This document shows, piece by piece, positions 5,085 to 5,118 of a stretch of 5,118 bases of DNA (positions are counted from its first letter, which is position 1; every line of letters starts with the position of its first letter). The notes under the pieces were generated by a model, which ran no database searches, was not told where the DNA came from, and saw only the letters and a list, made by a program, of their open reading frames with translations. Made by a program: the position numbers and the translations under genes. The DNA is from CALRGE01 sp964360635 (GTDB taxonomy: Bacteria; Patescibacteriota; Gracilibacteria; UBA1369; 2-02-FULL-48-14). The stretch is taken from assembly GCA_964360635.1 (NCBI GenBank), contig CAYHXO010000027.1:1-5118 (forward strand), written 5' to 3'.

Positions 5085-5092
5085 CACGTAAC

Positions 5093-5118
5093 AGGAGAAA
5101 AAGAAAGAGAAGGGTAAA
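5093..5118 (+). promoter_or_regulatory. Purine-rich leader with AGGAG and AAGGG, possible ribosome binding site of an off-window gene
   Basis: AGGAG (5093-5097) has no ATG, GTG or TTG at usable distance inside the window. The later GAAGGG (5110-5115) would be well placed for a start codon a few bases after the window end. Only the purine richness and motif are seen; the gene is inferred. Confidence 0.25.

Larger units (their letters stand above)
4771..5118. other. 348-base gene-free region rich in inverted repeats
   Basis: No convincing coding frame; the longest, 42 codons on the minus strand (4833-4961), overlaps the palindromes and resembles nothing I know. Besides the sites listed separately it holds TGTGCGATTA (4785-4794) inverted at 5030-5039; TTGGTCA (4816-4822) inverted at 4882-4888; GAAAATTAACAGG (4828-4840) inverted with a one-base insertion at 4930-4943; and AATCGCAC as a direct repeat at 5031 and 5080. 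Nested inverted repeats could mark a remnant of a non-autonomous element or a complex regulatory region. Confidence 0.6.

Noticed and set aside
4771..5118. CRISPR array, origin of replication, tRNA or dif site in the right end
   Set aside because: No regularly spaced repeats, no DnaA boxes, no cloverleaf and no dif-like core. The two dyad sites are only two copies with unrelated flanks.

Overview
The window is a compact, AT-leaning (roughly 40% GC by eye) bacterial segment. It carries five apparent host genes, one complete IS30-family insertion sequence and a 348-base gene-free right end. No starts show a convincing Shine-Dalgarno sequence at normal spacing, convergent genes overlap or nearly touch, and two small proteins are lineage-specific. 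This would fit a small-genome lineage such as Patescibacteria/Peregrinibacteria, but that placement is a low-confidence inference because no phylogenetic marker is present. The long frames are free of internal TGA, so the standard code is supported and TGA=Gly (code 25) is unlikely.

Left part (1-2289): a PrsW-family intramembrane metalloprotease with a TPR-like tail (+) converges on a dNTP triphosphohydrolase of the HD superfamily (dGTPase-like, -). The two frames overlap by 125 bases. A clear intrinsic terminator for the protease lies inside the hydrolase coding sequence, and a weaker candidate terminator for the hydrolase lies inside the protease frame. The protease frame crosses an A8 tract directly before a CTAG. 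One extra A would end it at a TAG that shares that CTAG with the hydrolase stop.

Middle (2290-3730): a 54-base AT-rich divergent spacer separates the hydrolase from a tiny lipoprotein gene (+) that carries an in-frame 23-base duplication. Its stop lies 3 bases from the stop of a 94-residue two-TM protein (-). Upstream of that, on the same strand, is a soluble protein of about 268 residues that I do not recognise; the two may be co-transcribed.

Right part (3731-5118): an IS30-family element (3733-4763, perfect 17-base terminal inverted repeats, intact D-D-E transposase) sits directly upstream of the 268-residue gene. It appears to have separated that gene from a promoter now at 4791-4823. The transposase promoter probably gives a leaderless mRNA starting at the second in-frame ATG. 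Beyond the element is a structured non-coding stretch: two related dyad-symmetric sites 65 bases apart, a hairpin with a competing alternative pairing, and a purine-rich end that looks like the leader of a gene starting just past the window. This right-end region is the least explained part. I see no defence system, CRISPR, tRNA or rRNA.
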